Assembly (NCBI GenBank): GCA_965224495.1
Contig: CBDCZI010000026.1
Coordinates: 1 to 52,901 of the forward strand
DNA: 52,901 nucleotides
Direction: 5' to 3'
Origin: CBDCZI01 sp965224495
Lineage (GTDB): Bacteria > Bacteroidota > Bacteroidia > Cytophagales > JAAEPT01
Shown here: piece after piece, positions 43,815-52,901 of the stretch
Layout of the letters: each line of letters opens with the position of its first letter
Position numbering within the stretch: position 1 is the stretch's first letter
The notes under the pieces: model-generated
Seen by the model: the letters and a program-made list of their open reading frames with translations, nothing else
What the model was told of the DNA's origin: nothing
The model's database searches: none
Program-made: the position numbers and the translations under genes

Positions 43815-44139
43815 AAACAAATATCGTTTTATTTTTTCTAAAAAATGGGTTATTGGATATTATTTGCACTATTGGGTGTTCGGCTTAGGGATAGAGGCGG
43901 CATCCTTTTGTGAGGAACGAACAAAAGATATAGCCGACAGCCCGACCCGCTCTGATTTTTGTCGGTGAGGTTGTTTTCTATCGCTATTTTTTGCTAAAGA
44001 CGAAGCCTTAACTTTTCATAACAAAGGGGAAGCTCCTATTATTTATGATTAAAAATTAATTATTCGGTTACAAAAGTGTTATTTTTAGGATAAATAAAGT
44101 GTTACTCTCTAATAAGAGTTGATTGTCCCTTATTTCGCT
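43815..44139. other. intergenic region with a recurrent-looking element
   Basis: 325 bp between the hydrolase and the giant-protein gene. It contains no convincing gene. The one notable part is the element at 43868-43955, listed separately; the remainder is AT-rich and presumably holds the promoter of the giant gene, which I could not identify with confidence. Confidence 0.6.
43868..43955. other. conserved intergenic element (short ORF or small RNA) ending '...IADSPTRSD'
   Basis: The stretch 'ttagggatagaggcggcatc' to 'gacagcccgacccgctctga' translates in one plus-strand frame to ...GLGIEAASFCEERTKDIADSPTRSD. I recall nearly the same DNA recurring between genes in many Flavobacteriales genomes, which is recollection and not a search result. 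CCGAC (43934-43938) and GTCGG (43961-43965) could pair. Whether it is a peptide gene, an RNA or a repeat is open. Confidence 0.4.
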
Positions 44140-47100
44140 ATGAAAAAGTTTTTATTATCACTGTCTTTTGTGTTGTTTTTAGTGCCTTTCGCTACGGCTC
44201 AAATCCCAAATTATGTAGGTAATTGTCCTGGTGTTCCGTGTATCAACCATATTGATCATAACTTAATTCCACCGATAGGGAATAGCGAAATCCTTCTGGG
44301 TGAAGGGGTTATCACACGTGATAATAGTGGTTCGGGTGCTTATAATTTCAATAATACGATAGAGTTTAGATGGCCCTGTAATAAACCGACTTGGCCGATT
44401 GCTACGGCGCATGCTTGGCAACTTTTTAGAGGAACAACAGGGGTAACGAACTCAGATATTAATTCGTATGCTTCAATTATGATTAACGAAACTGCATTTG
44501 CTTGTGCTTCGGATTTAGATTTTTCGACTTGCAACCCAACAAGAATAGTGGACGCTAATCAAGTAGCGAATAATGCACCACAAACAGAAATACCTCTACC
44601 TGACGGACGAGCAGGTTTTTTGAGTGAGGTTGGTGGTGTTGGAGGGCATGATGGTTGTTTTCAAATTGATAATTTGGGTCGTGCTGCTTTGATGGAAGGA
44701 ACGAGTGCTTGTTCGACGTGTGGGTTTTATGACGACCCCGTGAAAACGGCGGAATATATCACGGGAGACGCTTATGAGACAGCGGTTATTGGACGAACGT
44801 ATTATGATTTGATTTTTTATAGAAAGTTACAAAATGTACGAGGACTGGACACAAAGCCGGTTTTTAATACGACTAATGATAATTATGCTGCCACAGGGTT
44901 GTTTGCAGGTGCTTTTAATCAAGGTTTTAATGCAATGTACACGCAAGCAGATAATGCTTTTGGTGTAAACAGAGTAGCTGCGATGGCATCAAATGATTGG
45001 TTGAATGGAGGGATATTAAGCCCTTTTGCTTATTCAAGAGCTTGTGTGCATTACAATAAGATATTAAGTAATGATTACACACCGACTGGTCCGAATGATT
45101 TGCAACAATGGTTGGGTTGGTATGATTACGACATTACGTGGGCAATTATGGATCAGTACTTAACGACTGTTTTGCCTATGCACCAACTTACTGCTGCGGA
45201 AGAATTAAATGTAAGAACACAGGTTCAAGCTGTTTTTGATCTGCAAAAGAATGGAGCAGGTACAGTTTCATTTCGTTATAAGTTAGGACCCGTGATTGAT
45301 GTGATGGTTAGTTTGTTGCCGTACACCGATCCTGCTTATAATAATACCAGTTCACAAGATGGCGTTTCAACGTGTAGTGGTTGTGTAGGCCCTTATGTGA
45401 CTATTCAATCAAATTATACGGTACCTGTTTGTTCAGGGCAATCTGTACGTTTTGAAACTATTTTTGGTGATGGATATACTTATACGTGGTTGAAAGATGA
45501 TGTGATTATAGCAAATACAAATACTGAAAAACATATATTTTTTGCGACACAATCAGGGACTTACTCGGTAGTTGTTGAAGATGAGAAAAGTTGTGCTATT
45601 CGTGCAGAAGCTGACGTTACTATTGTTGTGAACAATTGTTCGAGTTGTGATTTGAATGTAGATTTGACAATTACTAAAAACTCGTGTACTGATATTGGTG
45701 ACGGGAGTCTTCAAGCCGTTTTGTCAGGAACAAGTTATTCGTCAGGAGGCTCGTATGTTTATGAATGGATAAATGCAGATGGGACAACGGCTGTTTTGAC
45801 AAATGGAAACCATACAGGGTTAATACAAGGGGAATACGCAGTGAAAGTTTACGAAAGTGCTACACCAACTTGTAGTGCTTTTACGAATGTGGTCATTGAA
45901 GAAACAGAGATTGTTTACCAAAAGCTAGATTTGACAAAGGTTGATGTGGATTGTGATAAGGTTGATTTGACAGCTACGGTTACAGGTAATCCGCCACGAA
46001 ATTGTGAATACCAAATAAGAATAGAAGGAACTCCTGATGGTTCTGGTAAATGTTGGGGTTCTACTTGGCAGACAACAGATGCCCGTTTTAATATTAACAG
46101 AAACGGAGTCTCCGCAGGAAACCGTTCACCATCAGCTTCAACCGTTAGTGGTGCTTGTGAACACCTCAATGAAACAGTAGGTGTTTCTCACGGAGATACC
46201 TTGGATTTGATTGTGAAAGCGTTGTCTTGTAATGGTACGGTAAATATTAATAAAAACTTTTATATTACTGACCCTTTAGGGAATGAGGTGACGGTAAATG
46301 TCGGTACATTAACACAAAAAGGTGCTAATGTAGTATTGAGTACTATTGTTTCTTGTGAGCAACCTGTGATTAACTATGATTTGACTTGGACTTCTACACC
46401 TGCAACAGGGGTTTTGTCTAATGAAGTTCTTAATCCTAATTTAGCGACGGCAACGGCTACAGTTACCTCTGGTAATTCGTGGGTAAAAGCAGAGGGTACA
46501 ACTGCGGGTAATAATTGTGTTTTAGTAGATAGTATGTTGGTCAAAAACCTATGTCCTGGTGCTTGTGCTTCCCCTGGTATGGTTTCTATGGAACATAATG
46601 GTACAGGGATAACAGGAACATTGGCTGTCTGTACTTCAGTTTTGACTGGTACAGGTTATACAATTACGAGTAACCAATCAGGGAATGATGCAGGAACTTT
46701 TGTTTTTCAATTATATAAAGGAGGTGTTGCTCAAACACCAACAAATGCAACAGGTAATTTTACATTAACTACCGCAGGAACTTATTATGTAGAAGTAAAA
46801 GATGCGAATGATAACGCTTGTGTTTCGCAAAGTAATACGGTAACACTAACAGCTACAGATGTTCCTCTTGCTCCGACTTTCTCGACAAGTGTTGTGAGTG
46901 TATGTTCGGGTGCAACAGGAGAAAGTTATGTAGTAAGTGCCGTAGCTGACGCAGATGATTATACGTGGTCATATTCAGGTACAAATGCTTCGTTTAATCC
47001 AGCTACACCAACAGGAACAACAGCAACATTAGATTTTGCTACAAACGCAACAAGTGGAGACGTAGAAATTACAGCAAATAATACGTGTGGAAGTAGTACA

Positions 47101-49122
47101 AAAACTGTCGTTAGCGTAACGGTAAACTCATTACCAGCAGCACCAACAGGTTCGGATATAACAGCCTGTAAAGACGGGATAGCTCCAATAGTAAATGCCA
47201 CTGGTTTGGGGTTGCAATGGTACACGGCAGCAACAGGAGGGGTAGGCTCAGTAACTGCCCCAATAGTAACAACAGCTACAGCAGGCACAACAAAATATTA
47301 TGTAAGCCAAACAGTCAACGGATGTGAAGGAGCAAGAAAAGAGCTTAACGTAACCGTAACCCCCTTACCCTCAGCTCTAACAGTAACCGCTTTATCTTAC
47401 TGTAAAGACGAGGCAGCGGCAGTCTTAACAGCAACAGGAGCAGGATTAACCTGGTACACGGCAGTGACAGGAGGAACGGCACTAGCAACAGCACCGACAC
47501 CACTAACAAACACAGTAACTACCTTAGATTATTATGTTAGTCAGACAGTCACAAGTTGTGAAGGACCAAGAGCAAACTTACAGGTAACGATAAACGCTTT
47601 ACCAACGGTAACAGCGAGTGCGTCAGTGACAGAAGTTTGTGATGGAGAAAGTGTAATTTTAACAGGAGCAGGAGCAGACAGTTACACATGGGATAACGGA
47701 GTGACAGATAACACAGCCTTTAGCCCAACAGCAACAGTGAACTACACGGTAACAGGAACAAACACAGCAACAACTTGTACAAACACAGCAAGTGTTCAAG
47801 TAGAAGTAAATGCTTTACCAACAGTAACGACAACAGTAACAGGAAGCCCCGCATGTTTAGGAGCAAATGTAACACTGACAGGAGGTGGAGCAACAACATA
47901 TACTTGGGACAACTCAGTAACTAACGCAACAGCCTTTGCGACCACAGCAGTAGGAACAACAACCTACGAGGTCGAAGGAACAGACGCAAACGGATGTAAA
48001 AAGAAAGCCACGGTAGATGTGGTAGTAAACGCTTTACCAACAGCAGTATTAACAGGAACGGCAAGTATCTGTAACAAAGCAGGAGTAACAACAGACTTAA
48101 ACATTGCATTAACAGGAGCGCAACCTTGGGAAGTAGTTTACAACAACCCGATAACAGGAAACCAAACGATTAACCCAACAAGTTCACCCGCTACAGTAGC
48201 AGTAAATAACGCAGGAGATTACACTTTAGTCAGTGTGAAAGATGCCAATAACTGTACAGCCACAAGTGCAACAGGCACAGCAACGATAGACTATTTAGAC
48301 GAAGTAATTGCAACCTACGAAACAAAATGTTCAGGAGATGAAGTAGGAACTTTAGTATTAGGAGGGACAGATTTTCAAATTGTATTGACGGTAACACAAG
48401 GGGATTTGTCATCAATTACGGCTACAGAAACTACGGTTCACGGAGTGACATTCACACGAGAAGGAACAACGAATCAGTGGGTTTCAGGAGCGATAGATGA
48501 ATCAAATACAGTAGTAGCAGATATCAAAGATGTTAATGATTGTAATACACTTACCCGTTCAGGTATGAATACAAGATGTTCATGTCCAGCAACAGGAACA
48601 ACGGTAATAGGGACTGGTGGATTACTCACTGAAACGATTTGTAACGATGCGGGAGTAGAATCAACGGTAACGGTAACTTACAATGGAGGATCAAGTGATT
48701 ACAGAATTACACTAGACCAACCAACGAGTGCGGATGTAATAAAAGACAATGAAACAGGAACAACGACTTTTGCTGTAAGTGAAGCAGGAACATATAACGT
48801 AGAAATTTATAGTAACGGTAACGCCTGTCCTGTTAATGGAGGAAGTGTAACTTTAGGTCACCACACGACACCGGTAGCACAATTGTCAGCAACAAGTGCA
48901 ACAACAGTTTGTGCAGGAGACAATGTGACTTTGGAAGTGAAATTAACCGCAGGAGACGCCCCCTTTACCTTTAACTTAGACAACACGACACCAGTAAGTA
49001 GTGTAGCAAAAAACAGGAGCAACAACAACCTTTACAGAAGCTATAAGTACAACAGGAGATTACAGTATCACCAATGTAATAGACAACAACGGTTGTATAG
49101 GAACAGCAAATGGAGCGGGTAA
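44140..49122 (+). CDS. giant secreted protein, N-terminal part: lysozyme-like region plus Ig/adhesin repeats
   Basis: ATG 44140 gives the signal peptide MKKFLLSLSFVLFLVPFATAQ; an in-frame ATG 7 codons earlier has no signal-like start. Residues ~20-425 resemble a lysozyme/transglycosylase fold: candidate catalytic Glu117 in MINETAFACA, then GGHDGCFQID and FAGAFNQGFNA (compare the E-S-F / G-L-Q / A-Y-N-G pattern of lytic enzymes). Then Ig-like and PKD-like domains (CSGQSVRFET...), two Ig_7 domains (GLQWYTAATGGV, GLTWYTAVTGGT) and the first part of a ~275-280-residue repeat with RCSCPA. Frameshifted: extra A at 49008-49013 and extra G at 49117-49119. Probably a T9SS-exported surface protein; the sorting domain would lie beyond the window. 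Confidence 0.8.
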   Translation: MKKFLLSLSFVLFLVPFATAQIPNYVGNCPGVPCINHIDHNLIPPIGNSEILLGEGVITRDNSGSGAYNFNNTIEFRWPCNKPTWPIATAHAWQLFRGTTGVTNSDINSYASIMINETAFACASDLDFSTCNPTRIVDANQVANNAPQTEIPLPDGRAGFLSEVGGVGGHDGCFQIDNLGRAALMEGTSACSTCGFYDDPVKTAEYITGDAYETAVIGRTYYDLIFYRKLQNVRGLDTKPVFNTTNDNYAATGLFAGAFNQGFNAMYTQADNAFGVNRVAAMASNDWLNGGILSPFAYSRACVHYNKILSNDYTPTGPNDLQQWLGWYDYDITWAIMDQYLTTVLPMHQLTAAEELNVRTQVQAVFDLQKNGAGTVSFRYKLGPVIDVMVSLLPYTDPAYNNTSSQDGVSTCSGCVGPYVTIQSNYTVPVCSGQSVRFETIFGDGYTYTWLKDDVIIANTNTEKHIFFATQSGTYSVVVEDEKSCAIRAEADVTIVVNNCSSCDLNVDLTITKNSCTDIGDGSLQAVLSGTSYSSGGSYVYEWINADGTTAVLTNGNHTGLIQGEYAVKVYESATPTCSAFTNVVIEETEIVYQKLDLTKVDVDCDKVDLTATVTGNPPRNCEYQIRIEGTPDGSGKCWGSTWQTTDARFNINRNGVSAGNRSPSASTVSGACEHLNETVGVSHGDTLDLIVKALSCNGTVNINKNFYITDPLGNEVTVNVGTLTQKGANVVLSTIVSCEQPVINYDLTWTSTPATGVLSNEVLNPNLATATATVTSGNSWVKAEGTTAGNNCVLVDSMLVKNLCPGACASPGMVSMEHNGTGITGTLAVCTSVLTGTGYTITSNQSGNDAGTFVFQLYKGGVAQTPTNATGNFTLTTAGTYYVEVKDANDNACVSQSNTVTLTATDVPLAPTFSTSVVSVCSGATGESYVVSAVADADDYTWSYSGTNASFNPATPTGTTATLDFATNATSGDVEITANNTCGSSTKTVVSVTVNSLPAAPTGSDITACKDGIAPIVNATGLGLQWYTAATGGVGSVTAPIVTTATAGTTKYYVSQTVNGCEGARKELNVTVTPLPSALTVTALSYCKDEAAAVLTATGAGLTWYTAVTGGTALATAPTPLTNTVTTLDYYVSQTVTSCEGPRANLQVTINALPTVTASASVTEVCDGESVILTGAGADSYTWDNGVTDNTAFSPTATVNYTVTGTNTATTCTNTASVQVEVNALPTVTTTVTGSPACLGANVTLTGGGATTYTWDNSVTNATAFATTAVGTTTYEVEGTDANGCKKKATVDVVVNALPTAVLTGTASICNKAGVTTDLNIALTGAQPWEVVYNNPITGNQTINPTSSPATVAVNNAGDYTLVSVKDANNCTATSATGTATIDYLDEVIATYETKCSGDEVGTLVLGGTDFQIVLTVTQGDLSSITATETTVHGVTFTREGTTNQWVSGAIDESNTVVADIKDVNDCNTLTRSGMNTRCSCPATGTTVIGTGGLLTETICNDAGVESTVTVTYNGGSSDYRITLDQPTSADVIKDNETGTTTFAVSEAGTYNVEIYSNGNACPVNGGSVTLGHHTTPVAQLSATSATTVCAGDNVTLEVKLTAGDAPFTFNLDNTTPVSSVAKNRSNNNLYRSYKYNRRLQYHQCNRQQRLYRNSKWSG
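47150..47620 (+). repeat. two tandem Ig_7-type domains in the giant protein
   Basis: Each unit has conserved Cys near the start (ITACKDG, LSYCKDE), the W-Y-T-x-x-x-G-G core and a closing YYVSQTV...CEG..R.L.V strand pattern. Unit length about 80 residues. Confidence 0.75.
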
Positions 49123-51370
49123 CGATTGCAAACCATGCGAACACAGCAGCAACAGCAATAACTAAATGTGACACCCCATTAGGCGGAGTAACTTTAGCAG
49201 CAGATGACTTTCAAATCGTAGTAACAGCAACAGCAGGAACATTTACAAGTAACCCAATTACAGAAACGACAGCCTTTGGCGTAGTATTCACAGAAACAGC
49301 ACCAGGTTCAGGTGTGTGGCATTCAGGAGCAATAAACGAGGCAAACACAGTAGATTTAGACTTTACAGATGACAATGGTTGTAACACGGTACCATTAACA
49401 GGTTTACAACAAAGATGCTCATGTCCAGCACAAATAGATGATTTTACTATTGACAAGACAGAGATTTGTGCAAGTCCCTCACAAACAGCAACACTAACAG
49501 TAACTTATTCAGGAGGAGATGCAACAGATACGTACACGCTTTCATTAACAGGAGCAGAAACACAGAGTAATGCAGGAGCAGCAGGAAGTACAAGCACCAC
49601 CTTTACAGTAAGTACACCAGGAACTTATAATGTAGCAATAACAAACATTACGCAAGGGAACTGTGTGATTGACGGAACAACACAAAAGGTTTTAGCTCAT
49701 TACACTACACCAAAAGCAGAGATAACAGGAGATGCAAGTATTTGTGATGATGCACCAACAGTAACGACACCATTGACAATTACCTTAACAGATGGAGTAG
49801 CACCATTTACTTTAGACGTATCCAACGGAGTTGGAGCAATTACAGGAGCAACCACCGCACACACAGAAAACGTTTCAGCAAGTGGAAGTTATACGTTAAG
49901 TAATTTAGTAGATAACAACGGGTGTGAAGGAACCGTAAGTGGAAGTGCAACAATCACTCACTTAGCAAAAGTAGCAGCAACGCCAACAACACGTTGTGAT
50001 GATGAAAGCCCATTAGGAAGCATCAGCTTAACTGACTCAGAATACCAAATTGTCGTAACAGCAACAGCTGGAGATATGGCTAGTTTGGTAATAACAGGGG
50101 CAACGTTCCAAGAAACAGCAGCAGGTTCGGGTATCTGGTATAGTGGAGCAATAGCCGAAACAGTAACTTCAGCCGTTCATGTAACGGATGTTAATGATTG
50201 TGAGGGAGGAATAGACCTTACAGGGATAACAAGAACATGTTCTTGCCAAGCCAAAGGAGTAACTACCCTGACAACAGGAACAATTTGTGCAGAAGGAAAT
50301 ACAACAATAGAGGTAGTAACCAGTGGGCTAACAGGGAACTATAATGTAACCTTGACCCAACCAGATGCAACGACACAAGTCGCTTCAAGTAAGCCTACAG
50401 GAACAGAAGTGTTTACAGTAAGCCAAGCAGGAGATTATACCGTAGTGGTACAAGATGCAACAGATGGTTGTGTTGCAAATGGAGGAACGGTAAGACTTGC
50501 TCATTACCCCGTACCAACAGCAACAATAGCAGGAGATGCAAGTATTTGTGCAGCAGGAACAGTGTCAACAAGTACAGGATTAGCTGTTACATTAACCGCA
50601 GGGACAGCACCTTTTGCTATTGATTTATTAGGAGGAACAGCAACGGAAAACTTAACCAACCTAACAAGTCCTCATACCCAAGGCGTGAGTACAGCAGGTG
50701 TTTATACGTTGACTAATTTAGTAGATGCTAACGGATGCCAAGGAACAATTGCACCAACAGAGAAAGCAACAATCACCAACTTTGAGAAGGTGATTGCTTC
50801 AGGAAGTGCGGTATGTAATAGCACACCTTCATTAGTATTAGGAGGCGTTACATTATCACCTACACAATACCAAGTAGTAGTAGAAGTAACGCAAGGAGAT
50901 TTGGCTTCAACGGTAGTCACTAAATTAGCGGGGGGAGTGTCATTGACAAGACTTCCTTTAACAAACAAGTGGTACAGTGGAGCGATAGACGAAACGACAG
51001 CTACAGATGTCCACGTAACAGACGGTAACAATTGTGAAGGAGGAATAGATATTACAGGACTACAAAACCAATGTTCTTGTCCTATTGCAGCAACAGCTAC
51101 TTTATTACCAGGGAGTATTTGTGATGATGGAACTTCAACAGCGACCTTAACAGTAAATGTAACCAGTAGTAATACGACCGATATGACAGATTACACGATA
51201 GCGGTAACAGGAGCAGAAACGGTTGGTTCGACAGAAACGCCAGATGCGTCAGGAGCAGTGGTAAATAAAACTTACAATGTAAATACAAACGGAGCTTATG
51301 CCATTAAGGTAACAAGTAACGGACAAAATGGAGCTTGTGTTGTATCAGCAGGGGGGCAAAACTTAACGGT
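48000..51370 (+). repeat. ~275-280-residue tandem repeats in the giant protein
   Basis: The anchor (R/T/Q)CSC(P/Q) recurs at 48574, 49413, 50235 and 51069 (839, 822 and 834 bp apart). Between anchors the order is constant: EIC-type start, GTYNV.., a 'GDASIC' Ig segment, DNNGC/DANGC, then '..ITATAGDFQIV.T', WHSGAI/WYSGAI. Units are diverged in sequence, so not a recent perfect amplification. Confidence 0.85.
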
Positions 51371-51809
51371 AAATGCTTTACCAACAGCAAGTATCACAAC
51401 AACAGGTACAGCGTTGGAATACTGTCAAGGAGAAACATCAATAACCTTAACGGCAACACAAGTGATTGGAGCAACAAGTTACGAATGGTTCAAAGGTGGA
51501 GTTACACAAGGAACAACCTTAACCAACAGCAAAACAAATGCAACAGCAGATGCAGCATGGACGGTGAAAGTAACCGACGCAAATGGTTGTGATCAAACGT
51601 CAAATCCAGTAGCGGTAATAGAAAATGCTTTACCAATAGCAAGTATAACGACAACAGGAACAGACTTAGCGTACTGTAAAGACGGAGCAGGAGTTGTATT
51701 AACGGCAGCTAACGTAGCAAATGCAACAAGTTACGCATGGATAAAAGGAGCTACAACAGAAACAACAGGCCCAGGAGATACGAAAACAGGTGCTTTAGCA
51801 GGAAGTTGA
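49110..51809 (+). CDS. giant secreted protein, continuation after frameshifts
   Basis: Continuation of the gene at 44140 in a third frame, after an extra A (49008-49013) and an extra G (49117-49119), which together shift the frame by two. The repeat logic confirms the join: the segment GTANGAVTIANHANTAATA fits the pattern of the other copies (GTVSGSATITHLAKVAAT). Contents: three of the ~275-residue repeats and two shorter ~82-residue units (TTGTALEYCQGE, TTGTDLAYCKDG). Rich in Thr, Ala, Gly and short on Cys apart from paired repeat cysteines. It ends at an in-frame TGA where the related units have Trp. Confidence 0.8.
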   Translation: MERVTIANHANTAATAITKCDTPLGGVTLAADDFQIVVTATAGTFTSNPITETTAFGVVFTETAPGSGVWHSGAINEANTVDLDFTDDNGCNTVPLTGLQQRCSCPAQIDDFTIDKTEICASPSQTATLTVTYSGGDATDTYTLSLTGAETQSNAGAAGSTSTTFTVSTPGTYNVAITNITQGNCVIDGTTQKVLAHYTTPKAEITGDASICDDAPTVTTPLTITLTDGVAPFTLDVSNGVGAITGATTAHTENVSASGSYTLSNLVDNNGCEGTVSGSATITHLAKVAATPTTRCDDESPLGSISLTDSEYQIVVTATAGDMASLVITGATFQETAAGSGIWYSGAIAETVTSAVHVTDVNDCEGGIDLTGITRTCSCQAKGVTTLTTGTICAEGNTTIEVVTSGLTGNYNVTLTQPDATTQVASSKPTGTEVFTVSQAGDYTVVVQDATDGCVANGGTVRLAHYPVPTATIAGDASICAAGTVSTSTGLAVTLTAGTAPFAIDLLGGTATENLTNLTSPHTQGVSTAGVYTLTNLVDANGCQGTIAPTEKATITNFEKVIASGSAVCNSTPSLVLGGVTLSPTQYQVVVEVTQGDLASTVVTKLAGGVSLTRLPLTNKWYSGAIDETTATDVHVTDGNNCEGGIDITGLQNQCSCPIAATATLLPGSICDDGTSTATLTVNVTSSNTTDMTDYTIAVTGAETVGSTETPDASGAVVNKTYNVNTNGAYAIKVTSNGQNGACVVSAGGQNLTVNALPTASITTTGTALEYCQGETSITLTATQVIGATSYEWFKGGVTQGTTLTNSKTNATADAAWTVKVTDANGCDQTSNPVAVIENALPIASITTTGTDLAYCKDGAGVVLTAANVANATSYAWIKGATTETTGPGDTKTGALAGS

Positions 51810-52130
51810 ACAGTAAAAGTAATTGATGATAACACTTGTACAGCTACCTCAACGGCAGTAAGCGTTATTGAAAACCCATTACCGACACCAAGTATTACGA
51901 CAAGTGGTACAGCTTTGGAGTACTGTAAAAATGCAACAGGAGTAACACTAGCAGCAACAGGCGGAGTAGATTACGCATGGATAAAAGACAACGGAACACC
52001 AACAGCTTACTCGACAACAGCCACAACAAGTGATGCGAAGTTTGGTAACTGGCAAGTAAAAGTAAAAGACGCTAAAGGGTGTGAAGCAACTTCATTAGCA
52101 GTAACCGTAACAGAAAACACCCTACCAACG
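51371..52130 (+). repeat. ~82-residue Ig-like repeats near the window end
   Basis: Unit starts lie near 51371, 51625, 51871 and 52115, each with ALPxA/LPTPS, then TTTG/TTSG T-A/D-L-x-Y-C, then 'SYEWFKGG' / 'SYAWIKGA' / 'DYAWIKDN', a 'WTVKV/WQVKV' strand and C-x-x-T-S. Probably domain-sized Ig folds. Confidence 0.8.
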
Positions 52131-52901
52131 GCTACCTTGACAAGCGCAACAAACCCTGTGATTTATTGTGCAGGAACAAGCGCACCAATAATTACGGTGG
52201 CGATTACAGGAAATGGACCATTTACTTATGACTATACAGGAGGGGCAAACGGAACAGGGCAAAGTACAGGAAAAATAACAACAAGTAACACGGACAACGC
52301 AGCGACCACTTACCAACTCACGAAGGTAACAGATGCTAACAACTGTGAAGGGACAAGCTTTGGAGCAAGTGTTGTGGTGACACAAGAAGAAGTGCCAGGC
52401 GTACCAAAACTGAAATCGGACGCAGAAACAACAGTATGTGAAGCAACTGTATTTAATATTACAGCAACTTCGTTAGCAGTAGGAACGCCAACGATTATTT
52501 GGGAACAAGGAGGAACAGGAACAGAAGCGAGCCCATCGAGTGTAGTAGGTAATACGGCAGGAAGCGTAACGACTTACCAAGCCAAAGCAAAAATTGGAAA
52601 CTGTCCATCGGAAAGTTCTTTACCCTTAGTAGTTACAGTAAAAGAAAGTGCAACAGTAAGTTTAACGGTAAATAAAACAACAGTTTGTGAGGAAGAAAAG
52701 GTGGTATTTACAGCCTCATCAACCCACGCGGACCCAGGAGTAACTTACGACTGGTATTTGAATATAGAGGTCGCAGGGATAAACACAGAGATAAAGACAG
52801 TGACAACGATAAACCCAACTTATGAAGTGAAATTAACAGACAGTGACGTTTTATACAGTGTGAAGATAGCCAACAACAGTTCTTGTGTAGGAGGAGAGGT
52901 A
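51810..52901 (+). CDS. giant secreted protein, C-terminal part, cut by window end
   Basis: Same frame as the preceding segment after the TGA at 51807-51809, and open to the window edge. The first residues TVKVIDDNTCTATS are the natural continuation of the unit, so TGA replaces an expected TGG (Trp) rather than marking a true end. It contains two more Ig-like units (ENPLPTPSITTSGTALEYC, ENTLPTATLT...), then further Ig-like modules (ETTVCEATVFNITATSLA, VNKTTVCEEEKVVFTASS). The C-terminal sorting signal, if any, is beyond the window. Confidence 0.75.

Noticed and set aside
46959..52385. Minus-strand frames inside the giant gene
   Set aside because: They appear because the coding strand is poor in T; they have no ribosome-binding context or family-like content.
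44140..52901. Alternative genetic code with TGA as Trp
   Set aside because: TGA is used as a genuine stop elsewhere in the window (e.g. the flippase-like gene's ATGA overlap with the next start), so a single TGA here is a local change.

Overview
The window is AT-rich bacterial DNA from the phylum Bacteroidota, most likely Flavobacteriales or a near relative. Four things point there: promoters of the TAnnTTTG type (-7) with TTG (-33); many OmpA/PD40-repeat outer-membrane proteins and a DUF5723 porin-like protein; a fused E1 alpha/beta 2-oxoacid dehydrogenase; and a YtxJ-type bacillithiol-linked protein. The species cannot be named from the sequence alone.

Layout. 1-10.8 kb is an envelope region. 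It has three OmpA-family proteins with PD40 beta-propeller repeats (one cut by the window edge), a DUF5723 beta-barrel protein and a large lipoprotein; the last three minus-strand genes form an operon (lipoprotein, barrel, OmpA). An FMN-binding glutamate-synthase-like gene with two compensating frameshifts lies among them. 10.8-18 kb holds ruvC, a flippase-like protein and a GT2 glycosyltransferase (4-bp overlap), an outer-membrane barrel, a hydrolase remnant, mscL, an OppC/DppC-type ABC permease and a frameshifted GAF-SpoIIE phosphatase. 18-23.4 kb holds lipA, a barrel protein overlapping ytxJ, and a two-gene operon of extremely Lys/Arg-rich exported proteins: a small lipoprotein and a protein of about 912 residues built from 44-residue and then 25-27-residue tandem repeats. 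23.4-33.2 kb is mostly housekeeping: the E1 dehydrogenase, an M16 peptidase, ispF, tRNA-Asp, a YheT-like hydrolase, typA/bipA, a frameshifted thioredoxin-like gene and rpsA. A complete IS256-family element with 8-bp target duplications sits just upstream of the rpsA promoter. 34.8-43.8 kb holds aspA, a four-gene RND efflux operon (TetR, TolC, adaptor, pump) with a strong palindrome near its promoter, and another hydrolase. 44.1 kb to the end is one giant secreted protein gene, running off the window. It has a lysozyme-like N-terminal region followed by Ig-like and roughly 275-280-residue tandem repeats.

A recurring oddity is that several genes are broken by single-base gains or losses in short homopolymer runs (glutamate-synthase-like gene, phosphatase, basic repeat protein, thioredoxin, hydrolase remnant, giant adhesin). 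The giant gene also carries one in-frame TGA where TGG is expected. This is either a sequencing/assembly artefact or widespread recent decay, and raw reads would tell. The least-explained systems are the polycationic repeat operon at 20.3-23.3 kb and the giant lysozyme-like/Ig-repeat protein at 44.1-52.9 kb.
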